This document shows positions 22,850 through 33,224 of a stretch of DNA of 64,000 bases, in pieces. Below the pieces are notes generated by a model, which worked only from the letters and a program-made list of their open reading frames with translations, was not told the DNA's origin and searched no databases. The stretch comes from Phragmites australis (Eukaryota; Streptophyta; Magnoliopsida; Poales; Poaceae). The DNA lies in contig NC_084941.1 in NCBI RefSeq assembly GCF_958298935.1, positions 13,986,001 through 14,050,000 of the forward strand, in the 5' to 3' direction. The position numbers and the translations under genes were made by a program. The stretch's first letter is position 1. Each line of letters begins with the position of its first letter.

Positions 22850-23118
22850 AAATAAATATGAATGTGAACAATTTGGGGTGTGACATCAAATAAAAAAATA
22901 AATGTTGACGACTCGACAAGTACCTGCACAAAATCATCCAAACTCTTATGTAATTTTGTGCACATTCATCAGGCCGTGAGGTGGTCGGACACCAAAATAT
23001 CCTTCGGACAAGAATATTGCCCTAATAATTCCATAATGTCAAGTCGTTTCCCGATAGTGGTTGAGCCTACAATAAATAAGTACAGGGTCACCCGAGTGTA
23101 CTCATGTACTTTGTATAT
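22850..23118. other. Loop of the long foldback element
   Basis: The sequence between the inverted arms. It contains another partial copy of the arm sequence (ATCCAAACTCTTATGTAAT at about 22937) and an LTR-edge-like TTTGGGGTGTGACATC at 22871-22886. No ORF of note. Confidence 0.5.
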
Positions 23119-23871
23119 GTATTCCACAAGAATTTGGATGAATTTGTGCATGTTTGAATTTATTTTAATTTAGAATTTAATTAAAAAGAAAATATCACAT
23201 GAAATGATAAAAATACATATAAATGGAGCATTGGAGATGAACTCACTTTTTCACCAAGTAACCTAGGGTTTGAAATAATTTTAGATAATATTAAGACACA
23301 TGAAAAGAATATTAGTGCATTTTCTCAGATTTTTGGAATTTTTTTAGGCTTTAAAAGTTGCTAGAAATTCTAAAAGTAGCCCAATTTGGAGTTTTTTTAT
23401 TTTGAAACCTACTTAGGGTATTGAGGTGAATCTTTTTAAAATGGACTCATCGTGAATTATAGGCCCTATATAAAACATTTCATAAATTTTGGACTATGGC
23501 AACTTCACTGCTAAAATAGAGAAAGAGGAAAGGAGAAAAACTGGAACAAAAAGACAGGTATTGTTGGTAAGGGCTGGACCTACCATAGTGGCATCTTACC
23601 GCCTTCTTAGAGGGCGGTAGATGTATAATTTTGTAAATATTTTTTCCCAGGTATATTTATTTAATTATTTAAACATAAAAAATTCTATTGCATACGCCTG
23701 TTAGAGTAGATGTGTTGGCTACATGAAAATTTGGGGGTAGTCGATGGAACAGCCGGCCCTTCACTCAGCCTGTGGCCTGTGTGGCAGCTCCGTCAGTGGC
23801 CGGCCGATCCAACAGCCCAGCAAACTTGCGCGGCCTAGTTTTGGTATACGTGACGTCTCGAGTTTGAAGAA

Positions 23872-24435
23872 TTTTTTATTTTTATTTTTTAATATTTGCA
23901 AAAATACATGTTCAATTTATTATACATGTAAACTATCGTCACCTGTTAAGAAGATAACAGCAAGTGATGCCTTAAAAAAAAAAGTAAATGTTGCCCTTCA
24001 ACCGAGCAACAACTTAAAAAAACAAAAAGCACTCCGTTTCATTACTCCCAAAATTGAAAACACTATCGGAATAGTCAAGAACAATTCTAAAAATAAGTAT
24101 GTTTTAGAAAATTCTATAATCCACCTCTTAAAAAAATTCAACTCAAACAATTACTTTTACAATGACAAATAAAAAAAGAAAAATTTCATTGTACACAGTT
24201 TATGTACAATGAAATTTGTTCTTTTTTCTCATTGTACAAATCATATATTTTTTTTCAGAATTTTTCATGACTATTTCGATAGTGTTTTTAATTTTGGGAG
24301 AAATTGAATGTATTATTTTTATTATTATTATTTTTTAAAGGTGTCGCCTATCTAATGAGTGATGGTAGCCTAGATATGCAATATTTTGAAATAGGCATAT
24401 ATTTTTGCAAATATTAAAAAATAAAAATATAAAAA
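23872..24435. mobile_element. Second palindromic foldback element
   Basis: Left TTTTTAATATTTGCAAAAAT (23886-23905) pairs with right ATTTTTGCAAATATTAAAAA (24401-24420). Left CTCCCAAAATTGAAAACACT pairs with right AGTGTTTTTAATTTTGGGAG near 24280-24300. The centre is a perfect 15-bp hairpin. The arms differ in length because of indels. There is no ORF and the borders are approximate. Confidence 0.8.
24181..24217. repeat. Perfect 15-bp hairpin at the foldback centre
   Basis: AAATTTCATTGTACA (24181-24195) and its exact reverse complement (24203-24217) around a 7-base loop. Confidence 0.95.
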
Positions 24436-24441
24436 TAGACT

Positions 24442-24741
24442 AGTAGCAGTAGAGTGGAGATTTTTTTTATTATGTAGTTTGGTAGAAATAGACGCCTCTT
24501 TGAAAAGACTAGTCATCAATCCTGGCTAACAATATATTATTCAAATTTGATGAGAAATAACATACTCATTACCTAATTATTACTGTTCGTAGAACTGTAT
24601 TTGGTATAGAGTGTCCCTTTCAATTTAGAAAATATCGTTTACTCGCTTGTCAATTGCTATTTTTAAGTAGATACCAATGTACCAATCTCTAGATCTAATG
24701 ATATAAAATTCGCAAGTACCGGTGACAGATTGTAATGAAAA
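24442..24741. other. Unassigned spacer
   Basis: AT-rich sequence between the foldback and the Tat LTR; I see no feature. Confidence 0.4.
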
Positions 24742-24904
24742 TTGAACTATTGGGGGAATGATACAACATGGGCCCCATTCGTTGACTTCGGCCACAATTG
24801 TCAAATCCCCAAAACCAAAATATAGAGGATAAGGTCAAGACAATGATAGTTCTCTTTATGTTACAGGAGTTAGACTTGAGAAGGGGTAGTAGTCTAAGGA
24901 ACGA

Positions 24905-25103
24905 AGCTCGGAGGTGAAGACCAAAAGCTAAAGGGGTGCGATGAAGCCCCAAGAACAAAGAGTGTAGCAAATCCTTGAGGTCGAAGAGGTGCGATGAAGC
25001 CCGAAGGACGAAGAGTGTAGTGAAGCCCTAAGGCTGTAAGGGTGTGATGAGGCTCGAAGGACAAAGAATCTAGCAAAGCCCTGAAGTCAAAGGAAAGCGG
25101 CAC
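24905..25103 (+). repeat. 53-bp tandem repeat in the Tat LTR
   Basis: Units beginning near 24950, 25003 and 25056 share GAAGGACGAAGAGTGTAG and GGTG(C/T)GATGA(A/G)GC; partial units lie at each end. Confidence 0.75.
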
Positions 25104-25345
25104 GAGGACCTTCGCCAACAGAGCGAAGGCTAGCTTAGAGAGGGACCCACAAGCTAGCAGTCTCGGCAAGAGGTCTAGTGCTGGTCCCCCAAGACAAATG
25201 TCTAGATTTGGTTGATTAAGGCAAAGTAGGTAGGAAATGGCCATAATGCCCCTGAGATATTTTAGAATATTCTCTAATGTTAATTGGAATATTCCTATAG
25301 ATAAGAGGAAAAGATGTAATGACAACGGGAGTGGTTGGGGTATAC

Positions 25346-25356
25346 GTATAAATACC
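25346..25356 (+). promoter_or_regulatory. TATA box of the Tat LTR
   Basis: GTATAAATACC about 100 bp before the LTR edge. Confidence 0.65.
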
Positions 25357-25450
25357 CCCACTCGCTTGACGAAAAGGGATATGAATAGTTATTATATCAA
25401 AATTTATTTCACTGTTCATCGTGTGGCGATCACGATCACAACATTTAGCA

Positions 25451-25480
25451 TCGCCCATAGGGATCGAACCCATGACCACA
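25451..25480 (+). other. Primer-binding site resembling tRNA-Lys
   Basis: Directly after the LTR edge comes TCGCCCATAGGGATCGAACC followed by CATGACCAC. In reverse complement this reads like the T-arm and acceptor of tRNA-Lys (GTGGTCATGGGTTCGATCCC). Complementarity would extend past the usual 18 bases. The CCA-pairing TGG itself looks decayed. The tRNA identity is inferred from memory of plant tRNA-Lys. Confidence 0.45.
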
Positions 25481-25794
25481 TGGTGATCCCATGCCACAAA
25501 AGACCAGGAAAGATAAGGCAGAAGCATTCGTAGATAGTGAAGGGGGCACGTAGGCACAAGCGTCCGCAGATAGTGAAGGGGGCACGTAGGTACCTTCACA
25601 ACGAGGAGCGGCGATGACTGAGCGGCCTAGGCTTCGGCTGAGGCTAGCATGGTCAAAATACATGTAGCTATCATCGATGATTCGGATGGAGCAAGGGGGT
25701 CCGGAGCGGTCGCGCCGGATGACCACGGAGGTCGGATAGCTACGTCCTAGGCTCTGGAGCAATAGCAATCTCCCCTCACATGCCCTAGTGAACC

Positions 25795-26614
25795 ATGGAG
25801 CAGTTCATGATGGCAATAATGCGTGGTACAGAAGTCAAGTGGAGGAAGGCAACAACCAAATCCAAGAGCTGTGCAAGGAACTCAGGTCCCTTTGCCAATC
25901 CCTCTTGTCTTAGTAAGGACCTCCAGGAGGCCTCAGTGGCAGCGAAGACTCGGAGGTACTTCATCAGTGAGTGTATTAAGAACTACATCGGTTGCGGGTG
26001 GTAGATCAAGTCTCCTCATTGGCCACAAGTTTGCAAATGCGATCGTGGCCTCTGGGGTTCAAGATGCCTCAACAGCACTTGTACAACTGTGAAACTGACC
26101 CGAAGGAGTTTATGATGAGCTTCAAGGCCAAGATAGAGTCCGTGGGGGGACGGGGGAGGGGAGACAAAGCTACTATGGCCAAGGCTTTTGTCCTTGCCAT
26201 CAGGGCGATCATGCTCTCATGGTACACATCCCTCCTAGCGAGAATGATATTCTCCTGGGAGTAGCTTCGGGAGGCACTTTTCTTATATTTCCAGGGTAAC
26301 TATGCAGCTCCAGTTACTGTGGGGGATCTGTTCACAGTCAAGCTGAAGGAATGTGAAAGCCTAAAGGATTTCACTCGACACTTTGCGCGGGTAAAATGAC
26401 AAGCAAAGGGTCGTAGTGATGATACTGTAATAGATGTTGCAAGATAAGGTCTCTGTCTGGGTGCCCTGGCCTTGCAACTGGCGCAAAAGCCAGTAAGGGA
26501 CGTGGACTAGTTGTTCACCAAGATGGAGGAACACTCAAGGGCCGAGGAGGATGAGCTTCAGAGACACACAGATAGGCCGATTCCAGAGGACAATAATAGC
26601 AAGGTGAGGGAAGG
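25795..26614 (+). pseudogene. Tat-type gag, 5' part
   Basis: Gag-like sequence spreads over several frames: QMRSWPLGFKMPQQHLYN and CETDPKEFMMSFKAKIES (about 26024-26135), then AIMLSWYTSLL, then VGDLFTVKLKECESLKDFTR (26320-26378) and QKPVRDVD. This is the usual Retrotrans_gag layout of Tat elements: a P-Y-GT/TDPKE start, then W-Y--L, then Q-ESL-DF--RF. Stops are at about 26262, 26396 and 26444. The frame is interrupted at 26614 by a Copia solo LTR with target duplication and resumes at 28334. Confidence 0.75.
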
Positions 26615-28328
26615 TGAAAGGTTTAGTGACATCCAAAGTGGGTGAATTTGGAAACCTAAAACTAATTGGCTCTAAAAACTTCACAAGGTAAACCTATATC
26701 AATTTCCATCTAAACGTGATCTAGGTTCATCTAGTGTGTCTACTCTACTGTTCAAAATATTTGCAGCCTATAGCTAATCCTATCAAACTACTCTAGGAAG
26801 GTAAACATGCAAAGGATAGATTTTTATCTTATGCGGAAACGTAAATATGGTAGAGAGAGGAAACTTGACACAAGTGATTTTTATCTTATGGTATCGATGA
26901 TTTAAATGCCACCCCTAGTCCATGTTGGAGTAGCCACCTAGGCTATAGCTCTCGGACAGCACCCAATCATGGCTCTTGAGCCACCTAGGCCTCAAGTAGG
27001 TTGAACCACCAAGCCACCAATGCAAGACCTCCACAAGCCTCTGCTCTGGTCACTTACTGTTGTCTTCACTTCGGAGCTTGAGCCATCAAGGCAAGGGTCT
27101 CTGTTTCCCCATACAAGTGTCTTGCCGTCGCTCCACACAAGGTCAGAGGGTCAACAAGTATGAGCCACCAAAGCTCATGGTGCCGGTGAGTTGCCAAGAC
27201 TCCAAGGTCCCGGTGTACCACTTGGTACAACATAGGATCACTTCTTGATCCTCTCTCTAGGTAGCAACACCTAGCAACGACTCTCTCTTTGCCTATTAGC
27301 ACTAACCACTCCCTAATCAAGTGCTTAATTGTCTTAGATGATCACTTTAAGCACTTTGGTAGCTTAGATGTCTTCTCAAATGTCTATGAGCCTACGTGGA
27401 CTCTATCACTATCAAATGGTCGGGGGGGGGGGGGGTATTTATAGCCTCAAACCCGTGCACTAGCTGTTGCTCCAATGGTCACAAAAGACTGTGAACACCG
27501 GATGATCTGGCGTTAACAATAGTACAAACACTGAACCATCCGGTGTGTACAGCAGTAGAAAACTAGCCGTTAGAACCCCACTCAAACACATTTTGAACAC
27601 AGGATATTCCAGTGTAACCTTGAACTCAATCACTGGACTATCCCGTGTGTATGCTTCAGCCAACCAAGCCATTTTTCTACACTATTTATTCTCCAGTGTG
27701 TAGGTTTTAAGGACAATGGACCATCCGACGTTTACATCACGCCAAACTAACCGTTGAGACCTTCTCCTAGAAAATGCTCTAGTACAACCATCCGCTGTGT
27801 ATACCTCCAAGCACCGAACCATCCAGCATATAAATCTTCAGTCTTCAATAGTTCTTTGGAGAAATGCTCTGGTGTGTTTATCCTCTCGAAGCACCAGACC
27901 ATCCGGTGTGTACAAATCTTCTGCACCAAAATATTCCTCATGAAAAATGCTCTAGTGTGCACATCTCACTGAACACTGGACCATCCGATTAGTTCATCCT
28001 TCTTCTTTTAAAAACTGCACTTCTCCTATTAAACACTCCAGTGTTCATACCACTCTAACACCAAACCATTCGGTGTGTTGTTTCTAAAAAGCTTCTTTTG
28101 AGCCAAGAACACTCTGGTGTGTACAACAATCTAAGCACCGGACCATCTGGTGAGTGCAATTTTATCTAAACTCATCCAATTTAATCTTTCTTGAGTTTGG
28201 CTTTAGTGACTTCTTCATGTATAGCATCCATGAGACCTACTAAAGTATATACTTGATAAACATATTAGTCCCATTGACTAAAATCACTAAAATCACATAC
28301 ATGCCCTAAAAGGGCCATGTTCACTACA
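26615..28328 (-). mobile_element. Copia solo LTR (1714 bp)
   Basis: It starts TGAAAGG and ends ACTACA, with a perfect 5-bp target duplication GAAGG (26610-26614 and 28329-28333). On the minus strand it reads TGTAGTGAACATGG...CTTTCA. A minus-strand TATA box (GGCTATAAATACC) lies at 27434-27446, directly beside a run of 14 G (27422-27435, plus strand). It carries about ten CACCGGA/TCCGGTGTGTAC palindromes (27490-28160) like those of the first Copia LTR. No internal domain is present, so it is a solo LTR. Family is inferred from termini and palindromes. Confidence 0.88.
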
Positions 28329-28333
28329 GAAGG

Positions 28334-29916
28334 GAAGACACGCCAAGGAAGGCAAAAAGAAGAGTGTCTAAGGGAAGGCTACAGGTCCTTGGATAGGCAT
28401 AGAACTCATCATCATCGCTTTCACTAGCCAAGGGCCATAAGCGTGGGTTGCACAACATCGAGGAGAACTTGGATAGAAGTAAGCAGAGAGGTGGATGCTC
28501 GACAAGAGGTCGATGCCATGGCTCCGGATGGCATAGGCCACTGTACTATGCAATACATGGCGAAGATGCGAGTCACACAACTAAGTTGTGCCCTCATGTC
28601 ATGGTCCTGAAGGAAGGGCTCAACCGATAGTTGTCTGGGTCTTTGGGTTCGTTGTCTTCACATGATCCTCAGATAGTGCACCATGTGGAAATGAGGGGTG
28701 GCCCAGTTTTGAGCCAACTCTTGCATACACCCACCCACCCTATTACTCACATCATGGAATGGAGCCCCTCGTATACATCAGTCGCAGACACTAGAGTTAC
28801 TGCCACCCCCATCGAGAATGGCTATTAAAGCCCCTGCAACTGGAGCGAGGTCCGTCCACAATGTGAAGGGGCCTCGTAGCATGGTAATGGTTATCTCCAG
28901 GGGCACCAGCTATGACTTTAAGTCTAACAGGCAACAAAGGGAATATATGCGCATAATCAATCATGTAGGAACAGGTTCAACAATGGTTAGGTCTCTGTGG
29001 TCTTACCAGACGATAACCTTTTCAAAGGAGGATCTCTGGGTCCGTGATTATCCACATACGAATGCCTTTACCATTTCTGCAGAGGTGTCCGGCACAGTGA
29101 TACATTGGGTCCTAATCTATGGAGGAAGTTTCGCTGATATCCTGTTCATGGAGGCACTCGGTTAGATGGGAATTCCTATAACTTGTTTGCAACTGGCGGG
29201 AACCCCATTGCAAGGTTTTGGGGGGGATTCCCATCGAAGCTCTAGAAGGGTATCACTCACAGTATCTTTCAGTGAAGGGGAGGGACTCTAAACAGAAGAT
29301 ATCCTGTTTGATGTGGTGGATGTTCCTTATCAGTACAACACTAGTTTTGGAAGAGAAGTGATGTCCAAGTTCGACGCAGTGGTGCATCATGGCTACCTAT
29401 GCATGAAGATGCCTAGCTCGGAGGGTGTGATATCTGCCTGGGGAGATCAAAGCAGAGCCTACTGGATAGAACAAGAGCCACCAGATAGAACGTGGCTATG
29501 CCCCAGGTCAGTGAAAGGTGCACATACTGTCTAAGGTGGACGCAAAGGGGCAAGGTAGCATGCCACCAACAGCCAAGCTCAAAGGCAACGTCAAGAGGAT
29601 GCCATTGCACTCAGAGGATGAGGATAAATGTGCGCACGTTGGCACGGAGTTACCTCCCAAACAAGAGCTTAAGTTACTGGCTACCCTTTGGGCCAGCAAG
29701 ATGTATTCGCATGGTCACTAAAGGATCACCTAGGAGTGCCAATAGAGCTAATAGAGGATCACCTAAATGTCACCCCAGGAGTAAAAGCAAGAAAGCAGAA
29801 GCTTCGAAAGATGTTTGCTGATCGTCAGGATGCCACAAAGGACGAAGTAAAGAAGCTACTAAAGGTAGGGGTGATTCACGATGTTAGACCCAGTTTTATA
29901 AAGGAACAAAACCTGA
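28334..29916 (+). pseudogene. Tat-type gag end, protease and start of RT
   Basis: It continues the gag of 25795-26614 (short Lys/Arg-rich part), then shows a retropepsin region at about 28990-29220 (SYQTITFSKEDL, then NAFTISAEVSGTVIHWVLI, then YGGSFADILFMEALG). The catalytic Asp of the expected DGGS motif has become Tyr (TATGGAGGAAGT), so the protease is dead. After more stops the pre-RT segment appears (DVFAWSLKDHLGVP, then VTPGVKARKQKLRKMFADRQ, then VKKLLKVGVIHDVRP) and ends at 29916 where the Tekay 2 LTR begins. The YGGS reading is seen directly; the family assignment rests on Tat motifs I recognise. Confidence 0.75.
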
Positions 29917-32900
29917 TGTAACCTACATGTATGCTAGGATAAAGTTTCATAAATGTAGCGACTTCATCAGTGTATCACACATAATGCCATTATTACAACA
30001 TTTAACTTAAATAAATATAAAGGACATCAATGTCTTAACCAAAGCACACTAGCAAAACATAGCGTAGCTCCCATCTTCCATTGGCAATAGACGGAGGGTC
30101 CACCAGGCTAGCAGTCTTCATATTTGTTTGTGAAGTAGCCTGGTTCTGCTTCATTGTCTGACCAGTGTTTTAAAGCACATTTGTACAGAAATAGCAAGTG
30201 TGAGTATATGTCGTACTACGTAAGTGTGGAAAAAAATGACATGCAAGCTTGAATAAAGGAACATACTATAGCAGGTACAATTTGCATAAACAACAACTAT
30301 GCTAATGCAAGAGTTATAAAAGCATCCTATTTAACTAGGTGAATCATCAACTTCTAGAAACATCTACACATGTTTCCCAACCACTTGAAATCCACATCAG
30401 GCTTCCAAACCAAATAACTTGATACCCATCGCAGGTAACCAAGAATCATCCACTATTACCCATCACAGATAACCTACTATCCAACTGCTACTCATCATAG
30501 GTAACAAACCATCAACCAAATCAACTAATCATGTGAAGGGACCAAGCCACTCTTAACCTTGAGCATGACTGATATATCAATTTTACACTCTTTAGAGGTC
30601 GTCCAACTTTACCCACAAGTTGTGATTCCTGTATGACAGTGCCATCATAGCACTTACACACTTCCGAGGTGTGTGGCTAGGTTTCACTACAAGGCCGTTA
30701 CAAAACATCCTCCCAACAAGAATAATCCCGCTAAGGTTTTGCCACTGTCAAAGTGGCATCGCACCACCCAGAAGCCTCCTCTTGCGTCTTAAAGCTCCAG
30801 AAAGAATCACTCTTTCCTTCCTACACTGAGGATCTGCTAATCAATTAGTCAAGCCTTACTCACATAAACCTCATGGTTGAACTATTAATCGGGGTTAACC
30901 GTTCTATGAACCAATCCTTAGGATACTAAGCAGACACTACCACCAACCATAGTGCTTTCACGCACCTGTGTATTCCCGCACCATCCTCATCTAACCTTCT
31001 GCTCAACATCCCTATGTTTCATGTTGCTACAACAATTATCAGTGTTCCCAACTCATAGTTGCATAAGTCATGTTTAACCAATAACCTAACCATACCCTTG
31101 TGCAAGGCTAAGCATAAGCTACCCAACATAACCATTACTAACAACTTGGGCAACAAGGGATATATGGAACAAGGTACTATAAGTAAATGAGACTCAGAAT
31201 TTACAACATGCATATTTGAAATAAACAACACATTTGAAAAACTAGGATCAAAATGTTTAAGGACACTAGCCTCTTTCAACTTGCTGCTCAGACTCTTCAA
31301 AGACTTGGTCCTAGAGATTCTCGAACTGCTCCATGTCTGCTCTCGATACACACCGATAAATACACAACAAAACTATCTAAGAATAATACACCAAACAATA
31401 GCTAAAATCTATGAAAAAGTTACTAAAAGATAGTACATGTTGCTACGAATGCGAGAGCGCGAAAATCTTCTAAATCGGAGCTCGAATGAGAAAGTTACGC
31501 TAAAATTTAGGGTTAATTCTGAAAAAGAAAATACCTATTTTGAATAAAACATAAATGGTAGGGGCCTTTTTTTAAATTGAGGAACTTTTTTTGTAAATAT
31601 AGAAAAGTTTATGGACTAAACTTTAAAAATACAGGGGCTTTTAGGTAAATATAGAAAAGTTTAGGGGCTTAATTGTAAAATTTCCACTATTCTCGAATTA
31701 AATATAATTCAAGCCAACCGGGTAAATGATCTGATGATGTGGCACAACACGTCGGCCTGATCTTCCGAAAGGTAATATGATAAGTCGATTAGTGGAGCTT
31801 CGACATTGATGATCTAAAGGCTCCGAACAGAACAGATTGAGAACCCTCGCAACCATTGCACCACTACTTCATGGTTATCAACCATGCCAAGACATGGTTG
31901 ACCTCGCCAAGATGGCTTTTCTTGCAAGCGAATAGAGAACACAAATAAGAACAGGTAAATGCAATATCAATATTGCTAATTACTAATGAAGTACTTGAGT
32001 TTGGGGTTCAACAAACCGATAAATAGATAAACAGTCTAAAATAGAATAATCAATGCTAAACCCGAGCCTACACTATGACGGCTACCGTATATTTATAGGG
32101 GGACATGACGGTGTCAACCTAGGGTTGTGCAGCCGTGGAAAGAGGCGTGCACAACCTGGACTTTGACTCCAACACAATTATAAGACCCGACAGGGTCCAG
32201 AATGGTGACACAACACCTTATTCCTTTGACTCTGACCAAACTATCAGGAATATTTTGTCAAGCATAGATCCACTGGAAAGTGCTTGACGTAAGCTTTCCA
32301 GCAACTCCAAGAACACCTAAAACGGACTTCGTGTGAGAGAGTTATGCCCGTTTTACTGACGTACTGTCCTAGGACATAACCACAACCACAACTTTGACTA
32401 GAGCTCAGCCTCCAGTACTTGTAGACTTGGCCTTCGAGGGGTGACATCCGGGTAAGGTTGTAGTGCTTCTCCCATGTTCCTAAGCAATAAAATATCATAA
32501 GAATTTAGTAGTAATCCATCCAAGGAAGCATGAATAGCAAGGGACGAGTTCACCTGGTGGTCTACTTGTCGTGCACGTGCTATTGTAATTGGACCTTATA
32601 TGATTTGAGAATTACTGGCAATGTTGATCATATCTAAAGTAGCCATGGGCTTATCAATCGGACTTGATGGCGTGGTGCGAGGAGCTCGGGTCGGAGGCGG
32701 ATGAAGGGGATGGGCCCCACGTGGTAGTGGCACAGGGAGAGAGAGAGAGCGAGCGGCACGGGAGCTAGGCCGGGCGTGGCCTAGGCAGGAGGCGGGGAAG
32801 ATGGCTGGCTTCAGTCTGCCCATGCGGTAGAGGGGGAAAGGGGAGGAGAGAACTGCTAGGCCAAAAAAAGAAGTGAGCGCTGGAAGGGAAAAGGAAGAAA

Positions 32901-33206
32901 AGGAGAAAAGGAAGGGAATTCGGTGCAGGAAGGAAAAATTGGAATTTTCTTTTATGAAAAGATTTTCAAACTTTTCTAAAATTCAAATGGTGCGCCTCGA
33001 TGTTTTCAAAAAATCATTTTCACACAAAGAAACTCTAATGCTACTACTTAGCATGAATACAACCATATTTTAAATATAACCTAAATTAATTATTTAGTTT
33101 AGAAAATAAATTTCCACCTAGGGTTTTAAGTTAAAGAAATGACACCCTAAATCTGAGGAAAGAATATTTTATTACTATTCAAAAGCTGAAAATTAGGGTT
33201 TTACAA
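29917..33206 (-). repeat. Tekay 2 3' LTR, containing a CRM-type solo LTR
   Basis: On the minus strand it starts TGTAAAACCC (33206) beside a polypurine tract and ends at the TGTAACC (plus-strand) edge at 29917. Total length is 3290 bp, of which about 898 bp is the inserted solo LTR. The shared Tekay landmark (TTTACCCACAAG with TCTTTAGAGGTCGTCC) lies at about 30585-30625. The right, U3 part is GC-rich near 32690-32830. Confidence 0.8.
31733..32630 (-). mobile_element. CRM-type solo LTR (about 898 bp)
   Basis: The plus-strand left edge GATGATGTGGCAC...ACACGTC and the following GATCTTCCGAAAGG parallel the LTR of CRM-A (TGATGTGCACACGTCC, GATCTTCTCGAAGG). The right edge on the minus strand, TGATCAACATTGCC, parallels TAATGAGGACATTCC of CRM-A. 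The length of 898 bp fits the 892-909 bp of the two complete CRM LTRs. Flanks are GATCT (31728-31732) and TATCT (32631-32635), 4 of 5 matching. A minus-strand TATA box lies at about 32088-32099. It also shares AGCAATAAAATATCATAAG-style and GGAAAGCTT segments with CRM LTRs. Confidence 0.75.
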
Positions 33207-33224
33207 ACCTACCCCTTTAAAATG
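33207..33224 (-). other. Polypurine tract of Tekay 2
   Basis: On the minus strand TTTTAAAGGGGTAGGTTT directly precedes the LTR start. Tekay 1 has the matching tract AAGGGGGTAGGTTT. Confidence 0.8.

Larger units (their letters stand above)
10160..23705. mobile_element. Long inverted-repeat (foldback) element split by a CACTA transposon
   Basis: The left arm is 10160-10311 plus 22418-22849; the right arm is 23119-23705. Outer part: CATAAATAATTAAATAAATA and CTACCGCCCTCTTAGAGGG on the left have their reverse complements in the right arm near 23660 and 23605. Inner part: for example CCTCTTTCTCTATTTGGGCA, GGGCCTATAATTC and ACATGCACAAATTCATCCAA recur in reverse complement between 23565 and 23119. 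The arms total about 585 bp each and surround a 269-bp loop (22850-23118). The CACTA sits between the two pieces of the left arm. No coding sequence is seen in the arms. Confidence 0.8.
24742..25450 (+). repeat. Tat-type 5' LTR
   Basis: The 3' edge (ACATTTAGCA, 25441-25450) is fixed by the adjoining primer-binding site. A TATA box lies about 100 bp upstream. The 5' edge is approximate. The U3 holds a 53-bp tandem repeat (24950-25100). No second copy is in the window. Confidence 0.6.

Noticed and set aside
24950..25103. Possible CRISPR-like array
   Set aside because: 53-bp units follow each other without unique spacers; it is a tandem repeat in a plant LTR.
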